DNA from: Streptomyces sp. HB132
GTDB lineage: Bacteria; Actinomycetota; Actinomycetes; Streptomycetales; Streptomycetaceae
DNA length: 64,000 bases
Direction of reading: 5' to 3'
Assembly (NCBI RefSeq): GCF_016909575.1
Contig: NZ_JAFBGA010000002.1
Span: 620,001 to 684,000 of the forward strand
Part shown: piece by piece, positions 56,927-64,000 of the stretch
How positions within the stretch are numbered: position 1 is the stretch's first letter
Layout: each line of letters begins with the position of its first letter
Notes under the pieces: model-generated
Told to the model about the DNA's origin: nothing
The model's database searches: none
What the model saw: the letters and a program-made list of their open reading frames with translations, nothing else
Made by a program: the position numbers and the translations under genes

Positions 56927-57766
56927 ATGTCGGTGGTGTCTTCGGTGCTCGTCCCTTACGCGTCCTACCTGCGGGTGTACGAACCGCTGGCCGCCTTCCG
57001 CGAACCCGAGCGGGGGCACTGGACGCGTTACGCGCAGCGCTCCGAGCTCCCCACGGCCCAGGACGAACTGCGCCGCTCGCTGGCGGACCTGGTTCCGACC
57101 CCTCCGGTGGCGGTGCCGGTGCACGAGAGCGCGGACGCCTTCGTCGCCCTGGTCGACGGGGTGGTCTGCGTCTGTCCTTGGCGGACCCGGATGCGGGGCT
57201 GGCTGGCCATGAGCGAACTGGGGGGTCTGTTTCCGGCCACCGTGCTGGACGCGGTACTGCCGCCGGTGGTGCGGGGGCAGGCGGCGGCGGATCACGAGCG
57301 GTGGGCCGAGCGGAATCCGGACGCCCGGCCCTGGATCCGGACCACGGTGTGGCATGTGCCGGTGCGCTGGTTCGTCCTGTTCGCCGACGAGGAGCGGGAG
57401 TACGTCGCCGGTGCCGACGGGGGCCGGCTGCTGCGCTACCGGACCCCGATGGTGCAGGCGAGACGCCGGCTGGCGAGGGCGCTGCGGACGCTTCGGGAGA
57501 CCGTCGACGAGGGGCCGCTGACCGAGGGGCTCGTCGAGGTGGGGCGCTGGCTGGAGGAGTTCCATCCGCGCGGCATGGTCGAGCTGGACTACGGCGGCCT
57601 GGTCCACGCACTGAGCGCCGAGCAGCTCGCCGCGGACCGGTCGGCCGCGGACGTGGCCGCGGGCATCGAGGCCCTGCGCTCCGGTGACAACGACGCTGCG
57701 GGTGTCGCGTACGGGCGCCTCGCCGACCGCTGGCGGGCGGTGCGTGACCTACAATCCTCCAACTAG
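56927..57766 (+). CDS. Conserved actinobacterial protein of unknown function
   Basis: The 279-residue protein has no domain I recognise; there is no signal peptide or membrane helix. Segments such as [18 protein letters not shown] and [18 protein letters not shown] look strongly conserved in memory of the vdh-bldC interval of Streptomyces. The ATG at 56927 is used rather than a TTG/GTG ten codons upstream. It is divergent from vdh, sharing a 180-bp promoter region. Confidence 0.75.
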   Translation: MSVVSSVLVPYASYLRVYEPLAAFREPERGHWTRYAQRSELPTAQDELRRSLADLVPTPPVAVPVHESADAFVALVDGVVCVCPWRTRMRGWLAMSELGGLFPATVLDAVLPPVVRGQAAADHERWAERNPDARPWIRTTVWHVPVRWFVLFADEEREYVAGADGGRLLRYRTPMVQARRRLARALRTLRETVDEGPLTEGLVEVGRWLEEFHPRGMVELDYGGLVHALSAEQLAADRSAADVAAGIEALRSGDNDAAGVAYGRLADRWRAVRDLQSSN

Positions 57767-58425
57767 CCTGAATCGGTGTGAATTGGAGCGCACCCTCGCA
57801 TAGAGGAGCTTTCGCGAGGGAAGAGACATCCTGTGAGGTGTCCGACATCTGAAGGCACCGAGAGGGGCGGCGGGGGTGAACGAGGATGTCCTGAGGGGAC
57901 TTGACGGGCCGTGAACCGGCGCCGGATGTGATGCGTGTGACATGTGAGGCAGGATGCCGCTCGCTAGGTCCGGGACCTACGTCCCGAACCGGGCCTATGC
58001 CTCAAGCGTGACGGACAGCACTTACGGGGCCCTTGCGCCCTTCCCTACTCCTCATGCCAAAATAGGACAAGGAGTTCGGGGAGGACTCTGTCCACCCAAC
58101 TATGGGTGGAATGCTCAGCATTGCACGCTATGGGGGGTCTGATGACTTCTGACGACTCCTGGTTGTCCTGTGACTGATCGTTACTGACGGGTGACTGTCC
58201 GCTATGGCATGGTCCATCGGCTTCCGTCGCTGATGAACACCTGGGAGGGCAATTCCATCGGTTTGGCCGACGTGGCTGGACTGATGGTGTAGTTGTAGTG
58301 CCGAGGACAAGCCGTTCGTCCTATAACCGACTCGGCCTGCGTCCGCCATTCCGGGCAACGCGGGTCAAGGTGCAGAATTTAGAGGAAAGAACCGAGATTG
58401 TTCGGTTCTCCCGAGGAGGCCGCTC
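57767..58425. promoter_or_regulatory. Long leader and promoter region of bldC
   Basis: About 660 bp without a clear gene. AT-rich segments at 58100-58160 and 58360-58415 (for example TGCAGAATTTAGAGG) are probable promoter parts. The ribosome-binding site CCCGAGGAGGCCGCTC lies just before the bldC ATG. Short open frames inside are unsupported. Confidence 0.5.
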
Positions 58426-58632
58426 ATGACCGCTCGCACCCCTGATGCCGAGCCGCTGCTGACCCCGGCTGAGGTTGCCACGATGTTCCGCGTGGACCCG
58501 AAGACGGTCACTCGCTGGGCAAAGGCGGGCAAGCTCACGTCCATCCGCACGCTCGGTGGACATCGCCGGTACCGCGAGGCAGAGGTCCGCGCACTGCTTG
58601 CGGGTATTCCGCAGCAGCGCAGCGAGGCCTGA
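58426..58632 (+). CDS. bldC: Developmental regulator BldC (MerR-like DNA-binding protein)
   Basis: The 68-residue protein is a single winged-helix MerR-type domain with LTPAEVATMFRVDPKTVTRW and the wing region IRTLGGHRRYREAE. It matches the known BldC size and sequence. BldC binds direct repeats cooperatively as monomers and keeps vegetative growth going by repressing early sporulation genes in Streptomyces. The ATG follows GAGGAGG. Two strong hairpins and a T-run terminator follow the gene. Confidence 0.97.
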   Translation: MTARTPDAEPLLTPAEVATMFRVDPKTVTRWAKAGKLTSIRTLGGHRRYREAEVRALLAGIPQQRSEA

Positions 58633-58714
58633 CACACCCCTGTCGCCGCAGCCACAACTGGGCACTGAAGGGTCCCCCAGCCCCCGGTGGTCCCACTCAT
58701 AGCACCACACGACG

Positions 58715-58736
58715 GGCGCCCGCCCCAACGGGCGCC
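58715..58736 (+). terminator. Hairpin after bldC
   Basis: GGCGCCCG pairs with CGGGCGCC around CCCCAA, 80 bp after the bldC stop codon. Confidence 0.6.
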
Positions 58737-58764
58737 GAACCTGTGACATGCGGGTACGTCGTTC

Positions 58765-58804
58765 GATCGCGTTGGACTCCGCCGGGTCCAGCGCGATCTT
58801 TTTT
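58765..58804 (+). terminator. Rho-independent terminator with T-run
   Basis: GATCGCGTTGGAC pairs with GTCCAGCGCGATC (one G-T wobble) around an 8-base loop, followed by TTTTTT. This is a textbook intrinsic terminator, rare in such GC-rich DNA. A second perfect 11-bp hairpin (CCGGACAGGCC/GGCCTGTCCGG, 58810-58836) follows it. Confidence 0.88.
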
Positions 58805-59191
58805 GTGCCCGGACAGGCCCGGAAGGCCTGTCCGGAGGCGTCTTTGAGGGTGCCCTCATCGGCGCGCCCCGAGGTGCCCGCGGCTGCCCGAATGGCCTGA
58901 TCGGCTGCCTGAACCTGCCGACGGGTCGGTTTGTGAAGAGTCGGCGTGTGACGGTGTGCGGCCCTGTTCGGGACTGTTCGCCCGGGTCCCGGGTGCCGTG
59001 GGCCGGCTCGGGTGGAACGGTCCGGGATGTGCTTCCGGGGCAGTGCAATTGCACATATTAAATTCGCCAGTTGTAGGGAGGGCGTAAGATCCCCCCTGCG
59101 GAAAACTGTTTCCGTGACTCCCGTCACACCGGCGAACCCTTGCCAACTACGAGCCTGCCACTGCGAGGGGGTGCTCGGCTGCAGCAGATGG

Positions 59192-59539
59192 TCATGTCGC
59201 GGAAGGACTTTCGTCCCCGGAGTGACCGTGCGGGTGGTCGCGGGCGCGGTCCACGCCGGCCCCGTCGCCGTCCGTCGTCGGCCCGGCCGCACGGTGTGAC
59301 GCCCCGGCGTCGCCCGCAGGGGTGTCGGTGGCGGCCCCGGGGCCTGTCGGCGGCTCGCTCGACCCGTCGGTGCCCCCGGGCGCGTACGGCGCCTGTGGGG
59401 CCGTCAGGGGCTCCATGGCGAGCCTCAGCAGCCGATGGCAGATCGGACAGTTCGGTGTGAGGTGGCGGTAGCCGGACGCGGCCGCCAGATGGGCGCGCAG
59501 CAGCGCGCGGGTCTCGTGCCTTTCCGTGGGCGCAGGCAT
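59192..59539 (-). CDS. DUF6274-type small protein
   Basis: The 115-residue protein has a conserved N-terminal half, TERHETRALLRAHLAAASGYRHLTP and CPICHRLLRLAMEP, with a C-x2-C-H motif that suggests a small zinc-binding element. The C-terminal half is Pro/Ala/Gly/Asp-rich and variable. It resembles the DUF6274 proteins that lie beside bldC in Streptomyces. No function is known. It lies between the bldC terminators and tRNA-Asp. Confidence 0.75.
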   Translation of the reverse strand: MPAPTERHETRALLRAHLAAASGYRHLTPNCPICHRLLRLAMEPLTAPQAPYAPGGTDGSSEPPTGPGAATDTPAGDAGASHRAAGPTTDGDGAGVDRARDHPHGHSGDESPSAT

Positions 59540-59638
59540 GCGTGCGGCCTCCCGGTGGACCCGGCCGCCCCGCGAGGGAACAGGGACGGACTCCGTCCTA
59601 CGGGGTTACCCGCGCCGGGAGCCGGAGTCAAGACGCAC

Positions 59639-59669
59639 GGAAGCCCGGATCCAGAGGATCCGGGCTTCC
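59639..59669. terminator. Hairpin beside tRNA-Asp
   Basis: GGAAGCCCGGATCC pairs with GGATCCGGGCTTCC around AGA, next to the 3' end of the tRNA on the minus strand. Confidence 0.85.
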
Positions 59670-59677
59670 GGCTACTG

Positions 59678-59752
59678 CGGTCCTGACGGGATTTGAACCC
59701 GCGGCCTCCACCTTGACAGGGTGGCGAGCACTCCAAACTGCTCCACAGGACC
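59678..59752 (-). tRNA. tRNA-Asp(GTC)
   Basis: The minus-strand 75-nt gene has acceptor GGTCCTG/CAGGACC, anticodon stem CCACC/GGTGG with loop CTGTCAA (anticodon GTC), and T loop TTCAAAT. CCA is not encoded. Confidence 0.95.
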
Positions 59753-59868
59753 TTGTTTTCGCTGCCTGCCTTGCGGCCTGCTGCGAAGACAGACTGTACA
59801 GGAGGTCCGAGTGCCAGGTCGAACTCACTCACCGTGGGGGTGCCATTACGGCACCGTGCGGGGCGGGT

Positions 59869-62800
59869 TCAGGGAGCGGCGGCGTCGATGGCCTTCACGA
59901 TCCGCTTGTCCGAGACGGGCTGGGCGGTGCCGAGCGCGTGCGCGAAGTAGCTCACGCGCAGCTCCTCGATCATCCAGCTGATGTCCAGGACCTCCTGGGG
60001 CACGGGCCGCCCCTGGGGCAGTTGTTCGAGCAGCCAGGCGTACTCGTCCTGCATCTCGTGGACCTTCTCCATGCGCGTGGTGTCGCGCTGGACGTTCGTC
60101 GGCATCTGCTGGAGCCGGCGGTCCTCGGCGACCAGGTAGCGCATCAGGTCGGGCAGCCTGCGCAGCCCGGTCGCGGTGACGAACCCCGGCGGCACGAGGC
60201 GGGCCAGGTGATCCCGTACGTCCGTCACGTTGTTGATCAGGACCAGACTGTTCGTCGACTTCAGCCGTCGCTCACAGGCCTGCCAGGCGGCCAGGATCTG
60301 CTGCACCTGGCCGATCGTGCGGACGGTGAGGTCCACGAGGTCGGCGCGGACCTTGTCGTACAGCTTCCGGAACGACGCCTCGTCCCAGGCGGGGCCGCCG
60401 TGCGCGGCGATGAGGCGGTCGGCCGCGGCCGTCGCGCAGTCGTCGAACAGCGCCTGGATGGAGCCGTGCGGATTGCGGGACAGCGCCAGCTTCTGCTGGT
60501 TGGTGAGCTTGTCGGAGGCGAACTTGGCCGGGTTCACCGGGATGTTCAGCAGGATCAGCCTCCGGGTGCCCCGCCACATCGCCTGCTGCTGTTCGGCCTC
60601 CGTGTCGAAGAGCCGCACGGCTACGGTCGCGCCCTGGTCGACGAGGGCCGGGTAGGCCTTCACCGGCTGCCCGGCCCTCCGGGTCTCGAAGATCCGGTCG
60701 AGGGCGCCGATCGTCCAGTCCGTGAGACCCGAACGCTCGATGGACTCGCCCGAGGGGCCCGCGGTGGCCGCCGCGGCCTTGGAGAGGGCCTGACGGGCCT
60801 TCGGGCGCAGTTGGAGCTTCAGTGCCTCCAGGTCCTTGTCCTCCGCGACCTTGCGGCGCCGTTCGTCGGTGATCCGGAAGGTGATCTTCAGATGGTCCGG
60901 GATCCGCGACAGGTCGAAGTCGTCCGCCGTGACCGGGACGCCGACCATGCGCTGGAGCTCGCGGGCGAGCGTCAGCGGCAGCGGCTCCTGGAGCGGGACG
61001 GCCCGGTCCAGGAACTTGGTGGCGTAGTTCGGGGCCGGGACGTAGTGCCGGCGGATGGGCTTCGGCAGCGATCGGATGAGCTCGGTGACCACCTCTTCGC
61101 GGAGTCCCGGGATCTGCCAGTCGAAGCCCTCCGAGGTGACCTGGTTGAGCACCTGGAGTGGGATGTGGACGGTGACACCGTCGGCGTCGGCTCCGGGCTC
61201 GAACTGGTAGGTCACCCGGAATTTGAGCTTCCCCTGCCGCCAGGAGTCCGGGTAGTCGTCCTTGGTGACGGCCCCGGCCTTCTCGTTGATGAGCATCGAG
61301 CGCTCGAAGTCGAGCGCGTCCGGCTCGTCGCGGCGCTTGTGCTTCCACCAGGAGTCGAAGTGGGCGCCGGAGACGATGTGCTCGGGGATCCGCTGATCGT
61401 AGAAGTCGAAGAGCGTCTCGTCGTCCACGAGGATGTCGCGGCGTCGGGCGCGGTGCTCCAACTCCTCGACCTCGCCGAGCAGTTTGCGGTTGTCGTTGAA
61501 GAACTGGTGGTGAGTGCGCCAGTCCCCCTCGACCAGGGCGTTGCGGATGAACAGATCGCGGGACGCCTCCTGGTCGATGCGGCCGAAATTGATCTTGCGC
61601 TGGGCGACGATGGGTACCCCGTAGAGCGTGACCCGTTCGTACGCCATCACCGCCGCCTGGTCCTTCTCCCAGTGCGGCTCGCTGTAGGTGCGCTTCAGGA
61701 GGTGCTGGGCGAGTGGCTCGATCCACTCCGGCTCGACCTTCGCGTTGACCCGCGCCCACAGGCGGGAGGTCTCGACCAGCTCGGCCGACATCACGAAGCG
61801 CGGCTGCTTCTTGAACAGCGCGGAGCCCGGGAAGATCGCGAACTTCGCGCTGCGGGCGCCCACGTACTCGTTCTTCTCGGTGTCCTTCAGACCGATGTGC
61901 GACAGGAGTCCGGCGAGCAGGGAGGTGTGCACCGACTGCTCGGGAGCATCGGTGTCCTTGACCTCGATGCCCATCTGCTTGGCGACGCTGCGCAGCTGCG
62001 CGTAGATGTCCTGCCACTCACGGATCCGCAGGAAGTTCAGGTACTCCTGCTTGCACATCCGGCGGAAGCTGGAGGAGCCGCGCTCCTTCTGCTGCTCACG
62101 GATGTAGCGCCACAGGTTCAGGAACGCCAGGAAGTCCGACGTCTCGTCCTTGAAGCGGGCGTGGTTCTGGTCGGCCTGCGTCTGCTTCTCCGAGGGCCGC
62201 TCGCGCGGGTCCTGGATGGAGAGTGCCGCCGCGATGACCATGACCTCGCGGGCGCAGCCGTTGCGTTCGGCCTCGATGACCATGCGGGCAAGACGCGGGT
62301 CGACGGGCAGCTGGGAGAGCTTGCGGCCCAGCGGGGTGAGGCGCTTCTTCGGGTCCTTCTCCGCCGGGTCGAGGGCGCCGAGCTCCTGCAGCAGCTGGAC
62401 GCCGTCGCGGATGTTGCGGTGGTCCGGCGGGTCGATGAAGGGGAACTTCTCGATGTCGCCGAGGCCTGCCGCGGTCATCTGGAGGATGACGGAGGCGAGG
62501 TTGGTCCGCAGGATCTCCGGGTCGGTGAACTCCGGGCGGGTCAGGAAGTCGTCCTCGGAGTACAGCCGGATGCAGATGCCGTCCGACGTACGGCCGCAGC
62601 GGCCCTTGCGCTGGTTGGCGCTGGCCTGCGAGACCCGCTCGATCGGCAGCCGCTGGACCTTGGTGCGGTGGCTGTAGCGGGAGATGCGGGCGTTGCCCGG
62701 GTCGATCACGTACTTGATGCCGGGGACGGTCAGCGAGGTCTCCGCGACGTTCGTCGCCAGGACGATCCTGCGACCGGTATGGCGCTGGAAAACCCGGTGC

Positions 62801-63789
62801 TGCTCGGCGTGCGACAGGCGCGCGTAGAGGGGGAGGACCTCGGTGTGTCTGAGGTTGCGCTTGTTCAGGGCGTCCGCGGTGTCGCGGATCTCCCGCTCCC
62901 CGGAGAGGAAGACCAGGACGTCCCCCGGCGCCTCCCCCGAGAGTTCGTCCACCGCGTCGCAGATCGCGGTGATCTGATCCCGGTCGGAGTCGTCGCCGCC
63001 CTCCTCGAGGAGTGGGCGGTAGCGGACCTCCACCGGATACGTACGCCCGCTGACCTCCACGATGGGCGCCTTGCCGAAGTGCTGGGCGAAGCGCTCCGGG
63101 TCGATGGTCGCCGAGGTGATGACGACCTTCAGGTCGGGGCGCTTGGGCAGGAGCCTGGCCAGATAGCCCAGCAGGAAATCGATGTTCAGCGACCGCTCGT
63201 GGGCCTCGTCGATGATGATCGTGTCGTAGGCGAGGAGCTCGCGGTCCGTCTGGATCTCGGCCAGCAGGATGCCGTCCGTCATCAGCTTCACGAAGGTCGC
63301 GTCCGGGTTCACCTGGTCGGTGAAGCGCACCTTCCAGCCGACCGCTTCGCCGAGCGGGGTCTTCAGCTCGTCCGCGACGCGTTCGGCGACGGTGCGGGCC
63401 GCGATCCGGCGGGGCTGGGTGTGCCCGATCATGCCCCGGACGCCACGACCCAGCTCCATGCAGATCTTCGGGATCTGCGTGGTCTTGCCCGAGCCGGTCT
63501 CACCGGCGACGATCACGACCTGGTGGTCGCGTATCGCCTCCAGGATCTCGTCCTTCTTCTGGCTGACCGGAAGCTGCTCCGGGTACGAGAGGGCGGGCAT
63601 CCGCGCGGCGCGTCCCGCGAGCCGATCGGATGCCTTTCCGGCCTCGGCGGAGATCTCGTCCAGCACGGACTGGCGGGCCTCGGGCTTGCGGATGCGGCGG
63701 GCACCCTCGAGGCGACGGCCGAGCCGGTGCGCGTCGCGGAGCGAGAGCTGCCCGAGCTGGGACTGGAGATCGGCGAAGGAAGTAGACAT
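59869..63789 (-). CDS. hrpA: ATP-dependent RNA helicase HrpA
   Basis: The 1306-residue protein is a DEAH-box helicase with Walker A GETGSGKTT (residues 96-104), DEAH at 194-197, motif III SATIDPERF (226 onward), QRKGRCGRTSDG (motif VI), and the long HrpA-specific C-terminal DUF3418 region. The family takes part in RNA handling and ribosome or mRNA quality control. The ATG is at 63789. It is the last gene in the window, with a further 211 bp of DNA upstream to the right edge. Confidence 0.96.
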   Translation of the reverse strand: MSTSFADLQSQLGQLSLRDAHRLGRRLEGARRIRKPEARQSVLDEISAEAGKASDRLAGRAARMPALSYPEQLPVSQKKDEILEAIRDHQVVIVAGETGSGKTTQIPKICMELGRGVRGMIGHTQPRRIAARTVAERVADELKTPLGEAVGWKVRFTDQVNPDATFVKLMTDGILLAEIQTDRELLAYDTIIIDEAHERSLNIDFLLGYLARLLPKRPDLKVVITSATIDPERFAQHFGKAPIVEVSGRTYPVEVRYRPLLEEGGDDSDRDQITAICDAVDELSGEAPGDVLVFLSGEREIRDTADALNKRNLRHTEVLPLYARLSHAEQHRVFQRHTGRRIVLATNVAETSLTVPGIKYVIDPGNARISRYSHRTKVQRLPIERVSQASANQRKGRCGRTSDGICIRLYSEDDFLTRPEFTDPEILRTNLASVILQMTAAGLGDIEKFPFIDPPDHRNIRDGVQLLQELGALDPAEKDPKKRLTPLGRKLSQLPVDPRLARMVIEAERNGCAREVMVIAAALSIQDPRERPSEKQTQADQNHARFKDETSDFLAFLNLWRYIREQQKERGSSSFRRMCKQEYLNFLRIREWQDIYAQLRSVAKQMGIEVKDTDAPEQSVHTSLLAGLLSHIGLKDTEKNEYVGARSAKFAIFPGSALFKKQPRFVMSAELVETSRLWARVNAKVEPEWIEPLAQHLLKRTYSEPHWEKDQAAVMAYERVTLYGVPIVAQRKINFGRIDQEASRDLFIRNALVEGDWRTHHQFFNDNRKLLGEVEELEHRARRRDILVDDETLFDFYDQRIPEHIVSGAHFDSWWKHKRRDEPDALDFERSMLINEKAGAVTKDDYPDSWRQGKLKFRVTYQFEPGADADGVTVHIPLQVLNQVTSEGFDWQIPGLREEVVTELIRSLPKPIRRHYVPAPNYATKFLDRAVPLQEPLPLTLARELQRMVGVPVTADDFDLSRIPDHLKITFRITDERRRKVAEDKDLEALKLQLRPKARQALSKAAAATAGPSGESIERSGLTDWTIGALDRIFETRRAGQPVKAYPALVDQGATVAVRLFDTEAEQQQAMWRGTRRLILLNIPVNPAKFASDKLTNQQKLALSRNPHGSIQALFDDCATAAADRLIAAHGGPAWDEASFRKLYDKVRADLVDLTVRTIGQVQQILAAWQACERRLKSTNSLVLINNVTDVRDHLARLVPPGFVTATGLRRLPDLMRYLVAEDRRLQQMPTNVQRDTTRMEKVHEMQDEYAWLLEQLPQGRPVPQEVLDISWMIEELRVSYFAHALGTAQPVSDKRIVKAIDAAAP

Positions 63790-64000
63790 ACGGACCCCAG
63801 GATCTCACCCGGGCGTGAGGAGTGGCGAACGTATTTCGTCCGGGCCGTGTCACACCCGCTCCCGAGGGGCCTGCGCGACCGACCCGGTGACGGAGCGGGG
63901 GCGGGCGGTCACAGCACGTACCATTCCGGGCAACTGATGACCCGTTGTCCGCACACGGCGGATCCCACTCGTACTCCCGCGGATCCCGCTCGTTCCCCCC
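63790..64000. other. Right edge, upstream of hrpA
   Basis: The 211 bp hold the presumed hrpA promoter and no recognisable gene; the next gene begins outside the window. Confidence 0.5.

Noticed and set aside
58856..59146. A 96-codon minus-strand frame between bldC and the DUF6274 gene
   Set aside because: No ribosome-binding site before its internal ATG codons, low-complexity Ser/Pro/Gly composition, and it crosses an AT-rich promoter-like stretch.

Overview
The window is high-GC DNA from a Streptomyces-type actinomycete chromosome. Evidence: many GTG starts and 4-bp GTGA/ATGA gene overlaps, an aerobic cobalamin cluster, a complete bldC gene, an Lsr2-type nucleoid protein, valine dehydrogenase, mycothiol-type enzymes, and a housekeeping order (SRP RNA, dnaX, purD, purC, purSQL, purF, purM, vdh, bldC, hrpA) that I remember as the S. 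coelicolor SCO4066-SCO4092 neighbourhood. The species cannot be named from the sequence.

Layout. (1) 1-9.2 kb: corrin-ring genes (cbiD fragment, cobK, cobIJ, cobH, cobG) and cobN, with a cobalamin riboswitch before cobN. (2) 9.2-14.2 kb: small regulatory and enzyme genes: an IclR-like regulator, an RsrR-type Rrf2 Fe-S regulator divergent from an NmrA-like reductase, and an AraC gene between two VOC genes that share a duplicated promoter motif. (3) 14.2-31.7 kb: an accessory region built on one tRNA-Ser(GGA) gene. Four partial copies of the tRNA 3' half, each preceded by the tRNA's terminator hairpin, lie to the left of the intact tRNA at 31590-31677 and cut the DNA into cassettes. The cargo includes two membrane-anchored HTH proteins and a secreted peptidoglycan-binding protein, a nonsense-disrupted lipoprotein, a one-module toxin-antitoxin cassette, a cis-prenyltransferase coupled to a DUF2236/EF-hand protein, an IS30 element inside one repeat, a second toxin-antitoxin pair, a phosphorothioate-DNA restriction enzyme and a helicase-associated protein. 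No integrase gene is present. (4) 31.7-64 kb: conserved core with purine synthesis genes, tRNAs, development genes and hrpA.

How the genes fit together. The cob genes make and metallate the corrin ring, with cobN probably repressed by its B12 product. purD, purC, purS/Q/L, purF and purM supply seven of the polypeptides needed for IMP synthesis and are spread over 20 kb with unrelated genes between them. bldC, lsrL and vdh tie the area to development and branched-chain amino acid catabolism. The tRNA-Ser array is the most unusual part: repeated attachment-site remnants with doubled 9-bp arm repeats, decayed copies of the same defence genes, and cassettes as small as 1.1 kb.

Limits: all calls come from reading the sequence and from memory of protein families. 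No database search was run, and precise start sites are stated only where a ribosome-binding site or overlap supports them.
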